Shown here piece by piece: positions 55,191 to 63,721 of a stretch of 64,000 nucleotides of DNA. The stretch spans positions 62,001 to 126,000 of the forward strand of contig JAYYOR010000014.1 in the NCBI GenBank assembly GCA_036130055.1, given 5' to 3'. Source of the stretch: TMED69 sp036130055. Lineage in GTDB: Bacteria; Pseudomonadota; Gammaproteobacteria; Ga0077536. The notes beneath the pieces were generated by a model, which saw nothing but the letters and a program-made list of their open reading frames with translations, had not been told where the DNA came from and searched no databases. Within the stretch, counting starts at the first letter, position 1, and each line of letters begins with the position of its first letter. A program made the position numbers and the translations under genes.

Positions 55191-56336
55191 TTACTCATTT
55201 GATGAGCTCCGATGAGGTCTTCTGATATAACTAGGGGTTAACATCTCCATAAGACGACTTTCCGTTCTCAGAAACATTCCTGACAACTTTTTGCCGATAT
55301 AATACTCAGCAGCAGTAAAATCAGACGAGACAATCAAGTTTACATTTTTTTCATATAATTCATCGACTAAATTAATAAACCTTCTTGTCGCATCATTATC
55401 GTTGTCGTCCATACTAGGAATATCCTCTATTAGAACCGTATGGAATTGCGAAGCTAAATCGATATATTCAGATACAGACCGATTATCTTGGCATAGTTGA
55501 TAAAAAGTGAACCATGCAACCCCTTGCGAAGCACCTTGTAATTTTATATATCTGTCATTTAACCAAACTTTATTATCAGCAGCTTTCTTAAGACTGGTGA
55601 GTCGATTAAACAAATTGCGAAGAGACTTTCCAGTCAGCCGGCTTTTTTCGGTCACGCCCTCCCGTTCAAATGCTTGCAGTCTGTAATCTTTTAATCCAAA
55701 AAGTTGTATCACAGTAGTTTGTCTTTTAAGAACTGAAATCGCACCTAAAAAACGCTCCCGTTGAAGACCATCTTTATAAAGCTCGTCTGGTCGAGAATTA
55801 GACGTAGTTATTAAAACAATCCCAGCGCTGAACAAATAATCTAAAAGTCGGCCAAGAATCATCGCATCAGTGATATCAGTGACATGAAATTCGTCTAGAA
55901 ATAAAATATTAGTATTTTTTAAAACAACCCTGGTAACTTGTCTTAATGGGTTTTGTTGGTTCATATTTTTCTTTAAGATTTTGTGAACCATTATCATAAA
56001 CTCATGAAAGTGATACCTTTCTTTGCCCTCTATTGGCAGAAAATCATAAAAAAGATCCATCATAAATGTCTTACCAACACCGACCGAGCCCCATATGTAT
56101 ATTCCTTTTTGCACTTTCGCCGTTGATCGGTCAATACTCCTGAAGAAGAAGTTTTTTAATAAAGATAAAAAGGAATTGCGCTTCCTCGAAAGCAAATTGT
56201 TCAAAACTTTTTCAAATTCTATGATAAGAGCTCTTTGGAATTTACTTTCCTCTATTTCATGTTTTTCACAAGCTAAATTATAAGTATCTTCTAATGATAT
56301 TGAGCAAGACGAATTTTTCTTTTTACTAGGTGACAT
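55191..56336 (-). CDS. zapE: ZapE (AFG1-family) cell-division ATPase
   Basis: ZapE is an AAA+-type ATPase that acts at the Z-ring under stress and in related proteins binds YidC-type insertases. The protein of about 381 residues has the Walker A GSVGVGKTFMMDLFYD, the YHFHEFM motif, Walker B LFLDEFHVTDITDAMIL, and SNSRPDELYKDGLQRERF, all typical of the AFG1 family. I prefer the ATG at 56336 over a TTG three codons earlier. It ends 14 nt from convergent MFS gene. Confidence 0.9.
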   Translation of the reverse strand: MSPSKKKNSSCSISLEDTYNLACEKHEIEESKFQRALIIEFEKVLNNLLSRKRNSFLSLLKNFFFRSIDRSTAKVQKGIYIWGSVGVGKTFMMDLFYDFLPIEGKERYHFHEFMIMVHKILKKNMNQQNPLRQVTRVVLKNTNILFLDEFHVTDITDAMILGRLLDYLFSAGIVLITTSNSRPDELYKDGLQRERFLGAISVLKRQTTVIQLFGLKDYRLQAFEREGVTEKSRLTGKSLRNLFNRLTSLKKAADNKVWLNDRYIKLQGASQGVAWFTFYQLCQDNRSVSEYIDLASQFHTVLIEDIPSMDDNDNDATRRFINLVDELYEKNVNLIVSSDFTAAEYYIGKKLSGMFLRTESRLMEMLTPSYIRRPHRSSSNE

Positions 56337-56405
56337 GTTATACAACTTAAGCTTTTTATCTGATTGACACGTATTTATAATGAATTTTTAATATAGATTT
56401 TTCAT

Positions 56406-57086
56406 ATGATTTTAGCAGCAATCCTATTCGCGGTCATACTATTCGGACCTAATCTTTGGGCAGCTCGAATTTTAAAAAAATTTAATTATTGTAGAAACGA
56501 TATCCCGGGAACAGGGGGTGAGTTTGCTGAGCATCTTTTAAAGCAGCTCGAATTAGAAAAATGTCATGTAAAATTGGGCGACCAGAAAAATATTGATCAT
56601 TATAACCCAAAGACAAAGACTGTCGTTCTAAGCAAAATCTACCATGAATCAAATTCACTCACTGCAATTGTAATCGCAGCACATGAGGTTGGTCACGCGA
56701 TTCAAGATGCGCAGGGTTCAAAACTGTTAAACCTACGGACCAAATTAGTAATACTTACTAATAGGTTCGAAAAGATAGCGTCATTGCTTCTTTTTAGCGC
56801 ACCGATATTAACTTTATTTTTTAAAGTTCCTATGCTGGGTGCGGCTACATTCTTATTAGCCATTGCTGTAATGTCGTCCCCTATTTTTATTCACTTGATA
56901 ACCTTACCAGTTGAGTATGACGCAAGTTTCAATAAGGCAATGCCGATTCTTAAATCAGGTTATTTGAATAATAAAGATATTGGGTATTCAAGAAAAATTC
57001 TCACTGCTTGTACTTTAACCTATTTAGCAGCATCGTTGGTTAGTTTGCTTAATTTTTATCGGTGGATTAGAATTCTTAAAAAATAA
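56406..57086 (+). CDS. Membrane zinc metallopeptidase (YugP/Zn_peptidase_2 family)
   Basis: The 226-residue membrane protein has an N-terminal membrane helix, the zinc-binding motif HEVGHAIQD (HExxH, near residues 98-106), two or three further membrane helices, and the LPVEYDAS segment with the probable third zinc ligand, E. The family is widespread and has no agreed substrate. It starts 69 nt after the zapE start, divergently, and is followed 15 nt later by the HAD gene. Confidence 0.85.
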   Translation: MILAAILFAVILFGPNLWAARILKKFNYCRNDIPGTGGEFAEHLLKQLELEKCHVKLGDQKNIDHYNPKTKTVVLSKIYHESNSLTAIVIAAHEVGHAIQDAQGSKLLNLRTKLVILTNRFEKIASLLLFSAPILTLFFKVPMLGAATFLLAIAVMSSPIFIHLITLPVEYDASFNKAMPILKSGYLNNKDIGYSRKILTACTLTYLAASLVSLLNFYRWIRILKK

Positions 57087-57101
57087 ACAATCTCAAGTTT
57101 T

Positions 57102-57860
57102 ATGAAAGAAGCTGGTGCTAATATTGAGGCTTTAATTTTCGACGTAGATGGCACACTTGCCGATACAGAAGAAATACATAGACAATCATTTAATGATTCT
57201 TTCACTAAATTTGAATTGGATTGGCTCTGGTCGGAAAAAGAATACGAAAATCTACTCAAAATATCGGGTGGAAGAGAAAGAATAAAATATTACTCGAGCA
57301 ATCACAAAGGAAAAGTTCAATTATCTGACTCAAATATCAAGGCCATTCATGAATATAAAAATCTATTATATCAATCCAAAATTACTGAGAAAAAAATTAA
57401 ACTAAGAACTGGAGTAAACGAGTTAATAACAACCCTTCAGCAAAATAATATAAAAATAGCAATAGCCACAAGTTCATCTTTAAACAATATAAATAAACTT
57501 CTTACATGTTGCATAGGCCGGGATTGGCAGGATATTTTCACCGTAATAGAGACATCTGAGAACACTCCTGAAAAAAAACCAAACCCAAGTGTTTATAGAA
57601 ATGTACTCTCGAAACTTAAAGTTGATTCCCGGCAAACAATCGCGATAGAAGATACACCGAATGGATTAATGTCGGCTCACAGCGCTGGAATAAAAACAAT
57701 TGTGACGGTTCATCAGATGACAGAAAGACTCTGTTTTCCTGCCGCAGCGCTCGTTGTTGACTCTATTGGAACGTCTGGGGAGCCGTTTAAATTAATCAAA
57801 GGGGACAGTTTTGGGAACGGCTATATTTCCCTGGAGTTATTAAATAAACTTATAAGATAA
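57102..57860 (+). CDS. HAD-superfamily phosphatase/phosphomutase, CbbY-like
   Basis: The 252-residue protein has all HAD motifs: DVDGTLAD with the nucleophile aspartate, ATSSS in motif II, KKPNPSVY in motif III, and EDTPNG in motif IV, with an alpha-helical cap typical of the CbbY/phosphoglucomutase-like subgroup. The substrate is unknown. CbbY often acts on xylulose-1,5-bisphosphate beside RuBisCO genes, but no such genes are present here. It ends 2 nt before the convergent protease gene. Confidence 0.83.
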   Translation: MKEAGANIEALIFDVDGTLADTEEIHRQSFNDSFTKFELDWLWSEKEYENLLKISGGRERIKYYSSNHKGKVQLSDSNIKAIHEYKNLLYQSKITEKKIKLRTGVNELITTLQQNNIKIAIATSSSLNNINKLLTCCIGRDWQDIFTVIETSENTPEKKPNPSVYRNVLSKLKVDSRQTIAIEDTPNGLMSAHSAGIKTIVTVHQMTERLCFPAAALVVDSIGTSGEPFKLIKGDSFGNGYISLELLNKLIR

Positions 57861-57862
57861 AG

Positions 57863-59263
57863 TTACTCTATCATTACGTAAGCGCTTGAGCCATTCCTAT
57901 GAACTTTGAGTAAGACACGGTCATTTTGCATTTGAATTGAAGAGATAAAATCATCAACCGAAACCGTTGGTATTTTATTTACCGAGCTAATTATATCTCC
58001 CGTACGTAGACCAGAGGCCCAAACAGCGGAGTTTTTATCTAATTTTGAAATCATCACTCCTTCCAGATATCCATATTCGGATGATGATGAGGGGATTGGC
58101 ACTACTGAAGAATCCTTAAAAAAATCATTTTTAAGGAAGCTCATACTTAGAGCATCTTTATAGGGAGCGATAACTATATTTGTTACTTTTGATTTCTGAA
58201 GTCTGACATATTCCATTGTCAAATTAGTACCCGCCCTGGTAAGGCCGAGTTCGTTTTTCAAGTCAGAGGCGCTTGTGATTATCCTTCCATTCAGTTTTGT
58301 TATAACGTCACCAACTTTTAACCCGGCGTTTTCGGCAGGAGAACCTTTGACGATTTTCACCACCAAAGCACCTTTCCCTTTTGCAAGATCAAAAGCATTT
58401 ATAAGCTGCGGGTCAAGATTTTGAAATTTTGCCCCGAAGTAGCCTCTCTCGACATTACCGTACTTCACCAGCTGGTTGAGAACTTTTTTCACCATATTTG
58501 TCGGTATAGCAAAGCCTATTCCAATATTACCTCCGTTTTTTGAAAAGATTGCGGTATTTATACCAACCAATTTCCCTTCCAGATCAACTAATGCACCACC
58601 GGAGTTCCCTGGATTTATTGAGGCATCAGTTTGAATTAAATCTTCATAGCCTGTGATTCCTAGACCTGACCTTGCTAAAGCACTAATAATGCCAGAGGTC
58701 ACCGTCTGCCCAAGGCCAAAAGGATTGCCGATAGCCACTACAAAATCACCCACTTTAAGAAGGTCTGAATTAGCAATTGGAATTGATACTAAGTTGTCTG
58801 CCGCAATTTGTACCACTGCTATATCTGTTTCAGAATCACTCCCAACTAATTTTGCTTGAAGAGTTCTTCCATCTGTCAACTTAACTTGAATTTGCGACGC
58901 ACCCCTCACAACATGATTATTAGTAATTATTAAACCTTCGCGAGAATCAACAATTACACCTGACCCTAAACTTTGAGTGCGTCGCTTTTGGATTTGATCT
59001 GGAAAACTGAAAAATCTACGAAAAAAAGGATCGTTTAATAAGGGGTTAAATTTTAGTTCCACTTCACCTTGACTACTAATATTCACTACTGATGGAGTTG
59101 CTTGTTCAATCATAGGAGCAAGCGATGGTTGAACTGCAGTAGAAATTTTACTGTCCGCAGAAGAAGCGAAGTTCGGAACCGACACAAATAATAAAATTAG
59201 AAAGAAATACCTTGAATTTAATTCAATAGATAGACTTTTGTTTTCTAGTGCCAAAATCTTCAT
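57863..59263 (-). CDS. degQ: DegQ/MucD-type periplasmic serine protease
   Basis: This 466-residue HtrA-family protease degrades or holds misfolded envelope proteins. It has an N-terminal signal segment (hydrophobic about 18-35), the protease domain with catalytic triad H117 (NNHVVRG), D147 (DSETDIAV) and S221 (GNSGGAL), and two PDZ domains (about 275-365 and 380-460). The start overlaps the coq7 stop by one base. The DegP-specific LA-loop insert looks short, favouring DegQ/MucD. Confidence 0.92.
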   Translation of the reverse strand: MKILALENKSLSIELNSRYFFLILLFVSVPNFASSADSKISTAVQPSLAPMIEQATPSVVNISSQGEVELKFNPLLNDPFFRRFFSFPDQIQKRRTQSLGSGVIVDSREGLIITNNHVVRGASQIQVKLTDGRTLQAKLVGSDSETDIAVVQIAADNLVSIPIANSDLLKVGDFVVAIGNPFGLGQTVTSGIISALARSGLGITGYEDLIQTDASINPGNSGGALVDLEGKLVGINTAIFSKNGGNIGIGFAIPTNMVKKVLNQLVKYGNVERGYFGAKFQNLDPQLINAFDLAKGKGALVVKIVKGSPAENAGLKVGDVITKLNGRIITSASDLKNELGLTRAGTNLTMEYVRLQKSKVTNIVIAPYKDALSMSFLKNDFFKDSSVVPIPSSSSEYGYLEGVMISKLDKNSAVWASGLRTGDIISSVNKIPTVSVDDFISSIQMQNDRVLLKVHRNGSSAYVMIE

Positions 59264-59907
59264 TAGAGTTTATACGATACTTGTTTCATGATTTCAGAAG
59301 TTATAGCCATCATTGAGCTTATAAATTCGGATTCTAGAACGCCACCATTTTCCTTTGCTCCGTCTCCGTGCTCTCTTTCATCTTCAATCATCCCTTTAAG
59401 CAAATCTCTTGTTAGGGAGTCTTTTTTTGATATCTTAGACAAATGTCCCTTCAAGTGATTTTCAACTTGTCTTTCAGTTTCAGATATAAAACCAAGGCTA
59501 ATCTTATCGCTTTGCAATCCAAAAAAACTCCCTATTAATACGGAGCCTAGAAACCAAACTGGAGAAAATATACTAACCTCTTCTCCAAGCTCAGCCAATC
59601 GTCGATGGCAAGCCTCCAAATGTTTTAGTTCCTCTTCAGAGGCATCAAGCATAAAATCATAAGTTTTTTCACTTCTGGCAAACAATGCTTGGCCCATGTA
59701 TAGGCCCTGCGCTGCGATTTCGCCTGCATGATTGACACGCATTAGTGCACCAGAGATTTTCCGCTCTGTTGCACTGAGCTCTGCGCCATCTTTTAACTCG
59801 GTTTTTTTAACTTCTGTATTTGGCTTTAATGTTCGGCCCATGACATAAACCAAAGTTTTGGTTCGTTTTGCCATTTTTTCTAATTTGGCAAGACAGAGTT
59901 TATTCAA
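59263..59907 (-). CDS. coq7: Coq7, 2-octaprenyl-3-methyl-6-methoxy-benzoquinol hydroxylase
   Basis: Coq7 is the di-iron monooxygenase of a late hydroxylation step in ubiquinone synthesis, replacing flavin-dependent UbiF in many Proteobacteria. The iron ligands are visible: E in NHAGEIAAQ, the E-x2-H in EEELKHLEA, E in ETERQVENH, and the E-x2-H in DEREHGDGA. I chose a TTG at 59907 with GGGGA upstream because the family begins about there; a GTG at 59964 would run through the rplM promoter, and an ATG at 59874 would lose conserved helix. It is coupled to degQ by a one-base overlap. Confidence 0.9.
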   Translation of the reverse strand: MNKLCLAKLEKMAKRTKTLVYVMGRTLKPNTEVKKTELKDGAELSATERKISGALMRVNHAGEIAAQGLYMGQALFARSEKTYDFMLDASEEELKHLEACHRRLAELGEEVSIFSPVWFLGSVLIGSFFGLQSDKISLGFISETERQVENHLKGHLSKISKKDSLTRDLLKGMIEDEREHGDGAKENGGVLESEFISSMMAITSEIMKQVSYKL

Positions 59908-59957
59908 CGCTTTTCCCCGTAGGTTGGTTATATAATTTATATTATAGCGAATAGTTA

Positions 59958-59986
59958 TTGACACTATAATCCTATATACGTACTAT
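59958..59986 (+). promoter_or_regulatory. Candidate sigma70 promoter for rplM-rpsI
   Basis: A perfect TTGACA -35 box is followed after 17 nt by TACTAT, a four-of-six match to the -10 box, ending 28 nt before the rplM start. Confidence 0.6.
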
Positions 59987-60014
59987 TCGGCTCTAAAGAA
60001 AAAAAAATTATACT

Positions 60015-60446
60015 GTGAAAACTTTTAGCATATCATCAAAAGAAGTTAAACGAGATTGGTTTGTTGTCGATGCAACTGGGAAAATCTTGGGTAGACTGGC
60101 AACAGAAATAGCTTCCAGGCTGAAAGGTAAGCACAAACCCGAATACTCTACACATATCGATGTGGGGGATTACATAGTTGTGATTAATGCGTCAAAAATC
60201 ACGGTTTCAGGCGCAAAGTTAGAGAATAAAATTTATTATAGGCACTCGGGTTATCCTGGAGGTATAAAATCCGTTAAATTGTCGGATATGATGAAGGAAA
60301 AACCAACAAAAGCCATAGAACTTGCTGTCCGAGGTATGCTGCCAAAAGGACCATTGGGTAGGGCGATGTTGAAAAAACTAAAAGTATACTCGGGACCGAC
60401 CCATGTTCACAACGCCCAAAATCCTCAGTCACTTGAGATTGGATAA
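60015..60446 (+). CDS. rplM: Ribosomal protein L13 (uL13)
   Basis: The 143-residue protein binds 23S rRNA early in large-subunit assembly. It has RDWFVVDATGKILGRLATEIA at the start, ADY-type HIDVGDYIVVINA, and the L13 signature with VRGMLPKGPLGRAMLKKLKVY. The start is GTG and no clear Shine-Dalgarno sequence is visible in the A-rich leader, unusual for a ribosomal protein. rpsI follows after 18 nt, the universal order. Confidence 0.98.
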   Translation: MKTFSISSKEVKRDWFVVDATGKILGRLATEIASRLKGKHKPEYSTHIDVGDYIVVINASKITVSGAKLENKIYYRHSGYPGGIKSVKLSDMMKEKPTKAIELAVRGMLPKGPLGRAMLKKLKVYSGPTHVHNAQNPQSLEIG

Positions 60447-60464
60447 ATTAGGGAGATTACTAAA

Positions 60465-60839
60465 TTGCTTACAGGCCGTAGAAAAACCTCATCCGCAAGA
60501 GTCAAAATATCAGATGGCGGAGGGGCCATAATTATAAACGGTAAAAATATCGAAGAATATTTTGGACGCAAAACCGGAGTTATGATAGTTCGGCAACCGC
60601 TCGAACATGTAAACTTATCCGAGAATTTGGATGTTTTCGTAACTGTTTCCGGAGGTGGGATTACGGGACACGCCGGAGCAATCCAACATGGTATTCCAAG
60701 AGCCCTAATTGACAGAGATCCTGAACTTAAATCGACTTTAAAGTCAGGCGGCTTTGTAACACGAGACGCCCGTCAAGTTGAACGGAAAAAGGTAGGTTTG
60801 CACAAAGCAAGAAAAAAACCACAATTCAGTAAACGGTAA
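60465..60839 (+). CDS. rpsI: Ribosomal protein S9 (uS9)
   Basis: The 124-residue small-subunit protein has TGRRKTSSARV at the start, a GGGITGHAGAIQHGI loop with the S9 signature, and the basic C-terminal tail KKPQFSKR that reaches the P-site tRNA. It starts at TTG, with AGGGAG about ten nt upstream. It is slightly shorter than the usual 130 residues, at the N-terminus. Confidence 0.98.
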   Translation: MLTGRRKTSSARVKISDGGGAIIINGKNIEEYFGRKTGVMIVRQPLEHVNLSENLDVFVTVSGGGITGHAGAIQHGIPRALIDRDPELKSTLKSGGFVTRDARQVERKKVGLHKARKKPQFSKR

Positions 60840-61075
60840 GTCAATCTACACGGCCCTAGGAAAAATATTCAGAATCAAAACAGATTCGTTTCTTGTGTAA
60901 AATCCTCCCTTTTAGATCAGCTAAAGAACCCAAGACTCACGCTATAGTATAAAACCTAAATAAAACTTAAAAAAAAAATAATTTTAAAGTTAATTAAAAA
61001 AGTGCCAAAACGCTATTATTATTAAATTCTTTCCGGCAAAATAAGAGACTATATGGAATTTGGGGAGTAGCAGTC

Positions 61076-61426
61076 ATGTTGGGGGAAGTAGGTACCAAAA
61101 AAATCTTTGAAAATGAAAATATTATTGTTTGGGAATTTATTTTAGAACCAGGGGAATCCACGCCTATACATGAACATAAATTTGATTATCTATTTTATCC
61201 TATTAATGGGGCACCGTTACAAGTCTTCTCAGAATCAGGCGATTCACTTGGTACATTTGATGCAACTGAGGGCAACACCTTTGCGTTCAAAGTGGAGGAC
61301 GGCAATTTAATATCCGTTGACGGAAAAGGAATAAAAGTCCCCGCTAAACACTACGCGAAAAATGTAGGTAACAAGACCTATCGGGAAATCCTCATAGAGG
61401 CGAAAGGTCATGTCAACACGCAGTAA
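61076..61426 (+). CDS. Cupin-domain protein
   Basis: The 116-residue protein folds as a single small cupin, judged from the early EPGESTPIHEHKFDYLFYP segment (two histidines as metal ligands) and later strand-rich sequence. It could bind a metal and a small ligand; no function can be assigned. A GGGGAG ribosome-binding site precedes the ATG. The 236-nt space upstream, after rpsI, is very A/T-rich and holds no other gene I can support. The next small gene starts 5 nt after its stop. Confidence 0.6.
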   Translation: MLGEVGTKKIFENENIIVWEFILEPGESTPIHEHKFDYLFYPINGAPLQVFSESGDSLGTFDATEGNTFAFKVEDGNLISVDGKGIKVPAKHYAKNVGNKTYREILIEAKGHVNTQ

Positions 61427-61431
61427 CTAAA

Positions 61432-61641
61432 TTGAATCTATTTGCAATTTTGGAAGTTGTTGACCTATTGGCATCATTGCTTCTAATTGCCATTGGGATT
61501 TTAATTCAGTTCATTCCAATTTTTGAAAAAAAACTCAACAGCTACCTTGGAAACTCGCTACTATCAAAGCTACTCCGTAATCGATACTTGCAACTTATAG
61601 CCGGATTTTTCTTGGTTCTATCTGGTTTAAAGCGAATTTAA
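61432..61641 (+). CDS. Small two-helix membrane protein, unknown
   Basis: The 69-residue frame starts at TTG and predicts two hydrophobic segments (about 9-29 and 52-66) around a basic loop. I do not recognise it. It follows the cupin gene closely, which favours a real gene in the same transcript, but the TTG start and a 15-nt tail overlap with the convergent gene leave doubt. Confidence 0.45.
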   Translation: MNLFAILEVVDLLASLLLIAIGILIQFIPIFEKKLNSYLGNSLLSKLLRNRYLQLIAGFFLVLSGLKRI

Positions 61642-62823
61642 TTCTTGACCCGAAATCTGAGCATTTAAGCTTTCTATTTCTTCTTTCAAAACGTCTCCAT
61701 AATCATTCATCAATTCATCGAGTATCAATTCGGCGCTCTGGTAATGGCCTAACTCAATATAAGCTTTTGCTAAATTAAGTTTAACCTCACCCTCATTTCC
61801 TTCATTCGACAACGAGGAAATCACCCGATTAACTGATAATTCATCATTTTGTAATTGATCCGACGCTGATTTTGAATCAACTTGCGTTGTTATTTGGTCC
61901 TCTACAATTTCATTAAGCTCAGAACCGTGAAGAGAAAAACCGTCATATTCAGCCGGTTTTTTTGAATCCTTCGTGGAATTAGCTGCCCAGTTCTCTTCTT
62001 GATGAAAAACCTCGTTTTGACTTGGCAAACTCGGATTTTTTATAAGATTATTCGAGGTTGATTTTTGACTATTATCAGCATTTAATCTTTTATTATTAGA
62101 ACTTAGAATATCAAAATTCTCCGATGAGACTTGCTGTTTCATTTTTTGGATTTGTTTTTTTATTGATTTTAAAGAATCCTTTTTTAATATTCGTAAAGTG
62201 CTACTGTATCTTCTCATAAGCATGAATGATAATTCCTTTGCTCGATTTAGAAGATCTGATTGCTGATGTAACTCAGAAATAATACCAATAGTTTTTGCCT
62301 CAATCGCTGAAAGCGGTTGCACGGCATATTTGAAATATCGACTTCTAGGACCCAAAATGTGTTCTATCACCCCCCTTCGTACTGCTGAATCAAGTGTTAG
62401 ATGTTCTTGTTGGAAAGATAGTTCAATAAATTGTGATCTCTCAGATGCCAAAATTATATCGGCCATCAGCGGAATTTCGCAGAACCATCCTAAACTTCCT
62501 GGGATTACGGCGATTACTGGGATCTCTATATCTAGGAAAACTTCAAGTGGAATTGGAGTATCTAATGAAATATTATTACTTTTTTGATTGTTAAAAGGCG
62601 AGTCTACAACCCAAAATTCGTCATTGCCACGTAATATTACTACCATATTTTCCGGATCGTTGCTGATATATCCAAAAAGCTCGCTAACCAAGGTGTAGGA
62701 GCCTTTATTCCATGAATAAACTTCATTTTTCCCAAAATGCACCTCTAAAATGCCATCGTTCCGTTTTAAATGGATATTTTCGTATCGACTCACATACGAT
62801 TCAAAATTTACCGGGTAGGTCAT
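61627..62823 (-). CDS. Crotonase-fold protein fused to a FimV-like C-terminal domain
   Basis: Residues 1 to about 232 resemble enoyl-CoA hydratase/isomerase-fold proteins, closest to the 6-oxocamphor-hydrolase type (VNFESYV at the start, DPENMVVILRG, IPVIAVIPGSLGWF, ADIILASE). The glycine-rich oxyanion-hole segment is changed (PGSLGWFCEIPL), so activity is uncertain. Residues about 233-325 are a polar, serine/asparagine-rich linker. Residues about 326-390 (LNLAKAYIELGHYQSAELILDEL) look like the TPR-like FimV C-terminal domain. I know of no standard protein with this layout. It is a single reading frame, so the fusion is not an obvious frameshift. Confidence 0.7.
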   Translation of the reverse strand: MTYPVNFESYVSRYENIHLKRNDGILEVHFGKNEVYSWNKGSYTLVSELFGYISNDPENMVVILRGNDEFWVVDSPFNNQKSNNISLDTPIPLEVFLDIEIPVIAVIPGSLGWFCEIPLMADIILASERSQFIELSFQQEHLTLDSAVRRGVIEHILGPRSRYFKYAVQPLSAIEAKTIGIISELHQQSDLLNRAKELSFMLMRRYSSTLRILKKDSLKSIKKQIQKMKQQVSSENFDILSSNNKRLNADNSQKSTSNNLIKNPSLPSQNEVFHQEENWAANSTKDSKKPAEYDGFSLHGSELNEIVEDQITTQVDSKSASDQLQNDELSVNRVISSLSNEGNEGEVKLNLAKAYIELGHYQSAELILDELMNDYGDVLKEEIESLNAQISGQELNSL

Positions 62824-62933
62824 ACCATATTTCCTTATCTTTAAAAGACGATATCAGTTTACAATCAAAAAGAAGTTTTTCAAAATTAGAGATAAACTAA
62901 ATTAAAATGGTAAAATAAATAAAGGTGAACAAT

Positions 62934-63701
62934 ATGACTAGATTAAAGGGTAAGGTTGCTTTGATAACCGGCGCCTCTGGAGGAATCGGTCGGTCTACTT
63001 CAAACCTCTTTTTAAAAGAGGGGGCTAAAGTAATTTTAATCGACAAAAATGGAGATGAACTAAACAAAACTGTAGAAGACCTTTCATCAAAAAATATTAA
63101 ATCTTTTCAAGCAGATGTAACATCAGAGGATGAAATGAATGAAGTGGTATCATCTTCGGAAAAAATTTTTGGTAATCTTGATATAGCTTTTCTAAATGCA
63201 GGTGTTGAAGGCCCAGTAAAATCTTTATTTGATTATTCATCAGAAGAATTCGACAGGGTTATGAAAATAAACGTAAAAGGCGTTTTTTACGGATTAAAAG
63301 CATGTGCTTTATCAATGATAGAAAAAAAGAAGGGGAGTATTATAATCACCTCTTCTCTGGCAGGAATTAGAGGGATGCCAAAAATTTCGGGCTATGTTGC
63401 CTCCAAACATGCAGTTGTCGGATTAATGAAAGCAGCTGCACTTGAACTAGCGGGAGTAAATATCCGAGTAAATACGATCAACCCGGCCCCCATCGCTACT
63501 CGGATGATAACGGCGCTGGAAGAAAACTTCAGCGGCAATGACATCAAAAAAATCCGCCAAAAATTTGAGCAAGCTATACCCTTAAGAAGATATGGTGAGC
63601 CATCAGAAGTGGCCAAATTAGCTTTGTTTTTAGCGTCTGACGATTCAAGCTTTATAACTGGCAATACGTACCCAATAGACGGCGGTAGCTCCGCTAAGTA
63701 A
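62934..63701 (+). CDS. Short-chain dehydrogenase/reductase
   Basis: The protein of about 255 residues is a classical SDR: cofactor motif TGASGGIG near 12-19, NAG in AFLNAGVEG, catalytic serine in ITSSLAG, and YVASK (Y-x3-K), with a C-terminal YPIDGG. An aspartate after the second strand (LIDKNG) favours NAD over NADP. Substrate unknown. I chose the ATG at 62934, where AAAGGTG serves as ribosome-binding site, instead of a GTG three codons upstream. A CoA-transferase gene follows after 20 nt. Confidence 0.9.
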   Translation: MTRLKGKVALITGASGGIGRSTSNLFLKEGAKVILIDKNGDELNKTVEDLSSKNIKSFQADVTSEDEMNEVVSSSEKIFGNLDIAFLNAGVEGPVKSLFDYSSEEFDRVMKINVKGVFYGLKACALSMIEKKKGSIIITSSLAGIRGMPKISGYVASKHAVVGLMKAAALELAGVNIRVNTINPAPIATRMITALEENFSGNDIKKIRQKFEQAIPLRRYGEPSEVAKLALFLASDDSSFITGNTYPIDGGSSAK

Positions 63702-63721
63702 AATTCATAAGCCCAACTATT

